NCBI GenBank assembly: GCA_905250885.1
Contig: CAJNOQ010001252.1
Location: 1 to 30,840, forward strand
Direction of reading: 5' to 3'
Origin: Didymodactylos carnosus
Taxonomy: Eukaryota > Rotifera > Eurotatoria > Philodinida > Philodinidae
Length of the DNA: 30,840 nucleotides
Shown: positions 28,268 through 30,840 of the stretch, one piece after another
Position numbering within the stretch: the stretch's first letter is position 1
Layout of the letters: every line of letters begins with the position of its first letter
Translations under genes and position numbers: made by a program
The notes under the pieces: generated by a model
Databases searched by the model: none
What the model was told of the DNA's origin: nothing
What the model saw: the letters and a program-made list of their open reading frames with translations, nothing else

Positions 28268-28495
28268 ACTAATAATCAATTCAATCGACTTCTACGGCTT
28301 TCTCTAACAGTGTCAGTGTCCACAGCGACTGTAGAAAGATCTTTCTCGGTAATGAATCGAATGAAGACATGTCTGCGATCGACGATGACACAAATTCGTT
28401 TAAATAGTGTCTTTTTAACATATATATACAAAGAAAAGACAGATTTCATTGACTTGAAAAGTCTTTGTTCGACGTTTGCATCAAGGAATGAATAG
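28268..28495 (+). pseudogene. hAT transposase C-terminal dimerisation-domain fragment (ZMYM1-like type)
   Basis: About 75 codons ending at the stop at 28493-28495 read LTVSVSTATVERSFSVMNRM, then KTCLRSTMTQIRLNSVF and LTYIYKEK. This is the hATC domain of the type often annotated zinc-finger MYM-like: P/S-V-S-T-A-T-x-E-R-S-F-S, K-x-x-L-R-S-T-M, R-L-N. The residues upstream are replaced by the hairpin element, and no catalytic core is present in the rest of the hAT. It differs clearly from the remnant at 16403-16558, so at least two hAT lineages are represented. Confidence 0.9.
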
Positions 28496-28670
28496 AGAAA
28501 TTTTTTTTGGTAGTTTCTAATCATTTTTGTTTAATCTTGATCGTTTCGATTTCTACCGAAGTTCAATAAAAAGAAGACTTATATTCTGCTTGATGCTTTG
28601 ATAAAATCTATTGATGCAGAAGAAAAATATTGTGCGCCTCACCTAACGTGATGAGGCTCCGCCGCCACTG

Positions 28671-29550
28671 ACATGGGCACATCACTAGACACAGTTTTTC
28701 ATGCTGATCATAAATCCGACTTTTTTTGAAGAAAAATCAATTTTCAATATAAAAATTTTAATTTAAAATGTCAAAAGCTTTAATTTGAATTTTCTGGTCT
28801 AGCCAAAAAATTTAAAAACATCCCATTGAATAGATAATTTAATTCTCTACAAAATGACTCATTTTGTTTTGCGATCTATTTTTCAATTGAGACACAGTGG
28901 CTGCTTGAACGTTTCAACTTCCACCTTGGTCTGAAAGCCTCAAAGAATTTTTCGAAGTTTATTTTCAACTGCAGTCTTTTGGAGGAAACCTAGAACTACA
29001 CAATATATAAGTATGAAGTTTTTTGAATAGCGTGTAGTGCCTAAAAATGATGCGACAAAAAAAGGCGTTACAACGTTACTTTGATAAATCAGATTTTATA
29101 AACAAATCAAAAGGGTTCTAAAATAAATTCTTTTAGCAAAAGAAAGCTCGTTACCTCCTCTATAAACTTTGCTCAAGATACTTTATTCGCTCTTCTAAAT
29201 TCGCAGGAATTTCCACTTTAATGAGTAGTTAGAATTTAGGGCCTTTTATGTCATAGCGTTACCGGTCTAGAAAACAAAAGTTTCTCTTATACGAAAATTT
29301 AAATAATAGTATCAGAGTAGAATAAACTGTAAAAGAAAACTGTGTTTTTGATAGACTGATAAAAGAATAATCTTTTGACACATAGTAATTAATTGTGTTT
29401 GAAGAAGTAATCAAATCAATTAGAAACGAAAATGAAGCTCCTGTAGACGTTTATATAAAAATTATAAATAAATAATTAGATTGTATAATTCATTATACAT
29501 TGTATAATGAATGTACAATGTTATAAAACAAAATGTTGTATAACACTAGC
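28671..29550. other. Non-coding stretch between repeats
   Basis: No gene or transposon end was recognised. A near-palindrome CATTATACA / TGTATAATG with a single-base loop lies at 29491-29509, next to further TGTAC/GTACA words. The rest is AT-rich unique sequence by eye. Confidence 0.45.
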
Positions 29551-29617
29551 GGAATAAAGGAACAGTAGAGCAGCGACGGACCGACCAGAATATATTTCAA
29601 AACACTCTCTTTTCATT
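29551..29617 (+). repeat. Diverged partial third copy of the inverted-pair repeat
   Basis: GCGACGGACCGACCAGAATA followed by TATTTCAAAAC matches the 3' part of copy B (GAAACGACAGACCGACTGGA then ATATATTTTGAAAC) with several substitutions, in the same orientation. Only about 65 bp are recognisable. Confidence 0.55.
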
Positions 29618-29830
29618 TCAATGAAAGGTAGAAAGTTGTGCTCTATTTAAAGAAAGTTTAAATAAAAAGTGTAGTCGAATACGTACAAAATGTGCAAAAG
29701 CAAAGTGTGTTTGAGGTATATTTTTTGTAAATGCAAATAAAATCGTTTTCTTCTTCGTTGCATTCTTCTTATTGCATTCTCTTGCTTATATGTTACAATA
29801 CTCGTTATTTTAAACGTACCGATTACATGA

Positions 29831-30001
29831 AAGTATATAAGTATGTACCCACAATACAATCAAAGGGAACGGAAATTGAAATCAAGCTCGATATGTATAA
29901 ACCATATATAGCAAAACTAGTGTACATTGAAATGTTCTATAATAGAGGAATGACAGAATAGAGAAACGACAGACCGACTGGAATATATTTTGAAACGTTC
30001 C
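29831..30001 (+). repeat. Inverted-pair repeat, copy B (plus orientation)
   Basis: Partner of the repeat at 27284-27446, about 2.4 kb away and in opposite orientation. It has only a handful of differences by eye, plus a 3-bp gap near the end of the shared frame. The segment between the copies includes a complete hAT element, so either the hAT landed inside a larger palindrome or the copies inserted independently. Confidence 0.85.
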
Positions 30002-30685
30002 CTTATATTAATACTGTTTTACTATTTACATGAGAAGGCAGAACAGCAAATACGCAACGGAAAACGTTTTCTCTACAGACACAGATCCTGAGTATCGCAA
30101 TAATTTTACTATCAATTTCTGTGTTCGTGTAGCAATCGACCGAATACCACGGAAAACTTACCTATTTCTCGCACTTCTTATTTTTGATAATGACAGACAC
30201 TTTTTTCATTAGTCTGGCAGGCTCAGTTGATAAAACATTAAAAACTACATACTATAAAATTTTCGCTGTTGCGTTTTCGTAATTCACAATAACAAAAGAC
30301 GAGAGAAAGAACGATTTTTCTCATATTTTAGGGAAGTCGTCAAGATTATAATCGGATCATTCGGAGTAATCGTAGAATAATGTACAATTCGCCTCTCTTA
30401 TGTTTGGTTTGTATAAGAGAGAAAATATATAAAATCTAAGTTATCTTTTCTTCTCCATTTATTCATTTTATCCTATAGACTACTTTTCATTAGCTCTTAT
30501 ATATAACACATCAAAGAACATATTAACTATGCTAATTAATTATAGGTAATATATATATTCTCTTTGGCCTTATCACTTGTTAATATGATTTTAAACAAAC
30601 AGTAAAAATGATTTTTCGCCACCGTTGTCATAGTGGGTTTTTTCAGGTATTTCATAGAACAGACTCATTTTAATTGTAAAGATGA
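30002..30685. other. Non-coding stretch before the terminal minisatellite
   Basis: No recognisable coding sequence; the ORF at 30030-30212 lacks protein-like features. A perfect 9-bp stem (CTCTCTTAT / ATAAGAGAG, 11-nt loop) lies at 30393-30421. Confidence 0.45.
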
Positions 30686-30840
30686 TTATATATATATATA
30701 TATATTGTATATTATATATATATATATATTGTATATTATATATATATATATATTGTATATTATATATATATATATATTGTATATTATATATATATATATA
30801 TTGTATATTATATATATATATATATTGTATATTATATATA
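30686..30840. repeat. 24-bp AT minisatellite, continuing past the window
   Basis: The word TTGTATATTA recurs with its G at 30707, 30731, 30755, 30779, 30803 and 30827, an exact 24-bp period over six visible copies separated by (TA)n. Copies appear identical by eye. The array reaches the last base of the window, so its length is unknown. Confidence 0.93.

Larger units (their letters stand above)
27647..28670 (+). mobile_element. hAT element (1,024 bp) with transposase remnant and nested hairpin
   Basis: The ends CAGTGGCGGCGGAGCC and its exact complement GGCTCCGCCGCCACTG form 16-bp perfect, unusually GC-rich TIRs. Flanks AAACGGGC (27639-27646) and ACATGGGC (28671-28678) match at 6 of 8, an aged duplication. 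Inside the right half is the C-terminal end of a hAT transposase (28268-28495), interrupted on its upstream side by a TA-flanked hairpin element. Duplicated GAGGCT words occur near both ends. It is non-autonomous as it stands. Confidence 0.9.

Noticed and set aside
30686-30840. CRISPR-like array
   Set aside because: The repeats are contiguous with no unique spacers, in a eukaryotic intron-containing genome; it is a minisatellite.
1-30840. tRNA, rRNA or bacterial operon features
   Set aside because: No cloverleaf with A/B boxes, no rRNA-like sequence and no ribosome-binding-site pattern was seen on reading both strands; an RNA-gene scan was not possible.

Overview
The window looks like nuclear DNA of a small AT-rich metazoan, most likely a bdelloid rotifer (inference). 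The grounds are: one gene with 32 GT-AG introns, 26 of them only 53-77 bp; a mucin-like modular receptor; an ORF whose N-terminal half resembles a domain I associate with the bdelloid ADP-ribosyltransferase/TPR protein family; an intronless alpha-1,3-fucosyltransferase; and a dense set of short, mostly non-autonomous DNA transposons. There are no bacterial features.

Layout. (1) 1-12382, plus strand: the 3' part of a very large gene, cut at the left edge. I could join 33 exons in one continuous frame, giving about 2,224 residues in the window. The order is Ser/Thr-rich mucin-like stalk, thrombospondin type 1 repeat, NIDO, AMOP, VWD, about nine EGF-like or Cys-rich modules, a juxtamembrane region, one transmembrane helix and an acidic cytoplasmic tail. 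This is the architecture of MUC4/SUSD2-type mucin-like membrane proteins with a TSP1 added. Two introns are swollen to 1.1 and 2.2 kb; the larger holds a decayed Ty3/gypsy integrase and arrays of an AAGATCTT-type motif. (2) 12383-14958: AT-rich intergenic DNA with poly-T tracts and small palindromes. (3) 14959-16766: three hAT-type elements bounded by 8-bp target duplications. The last carries the C-terminal end of a hAT transposase and sits 4 bp upstream of the ATG of the next gene. (4) 16771-17404: ADP-ribosyltransferase/TPR-family-like ORF, apparently broken by one frameshift, with a polyadenylation signal downstream. (5) 17405-20008: mostly non-coding, with a 70-bp inverted repeat and a GGTAT-rich repeat. 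(6) 20009-21265, minus strand: complete GT10 fucosyltransferase. (7) 21698-30840: a transposon graveyard. It holds a foldback element with arms of about 200 bp, a TGTCGCA-rich element, a TTAA-flanked element, a hAT with another element nested in it, a second hAT with a transposase end interrupted by a TA-flanked hairpin of 145-bp arms, an inverted pair of 150-bp repeats, and a 24-bp AT minisatellite running off the right edge.

The three host genes have no obvious shared pathway. The mucin-like protein and the fucosyltransferase could both relate to glycosylated surfaces, but that link is only a guess. I did not find a convincing new multi-gene system. The most informative signals are the exon model of the mucin-like gene, the precisely bounded hAT insertion directly in front of a start codon, and the nested element structures.
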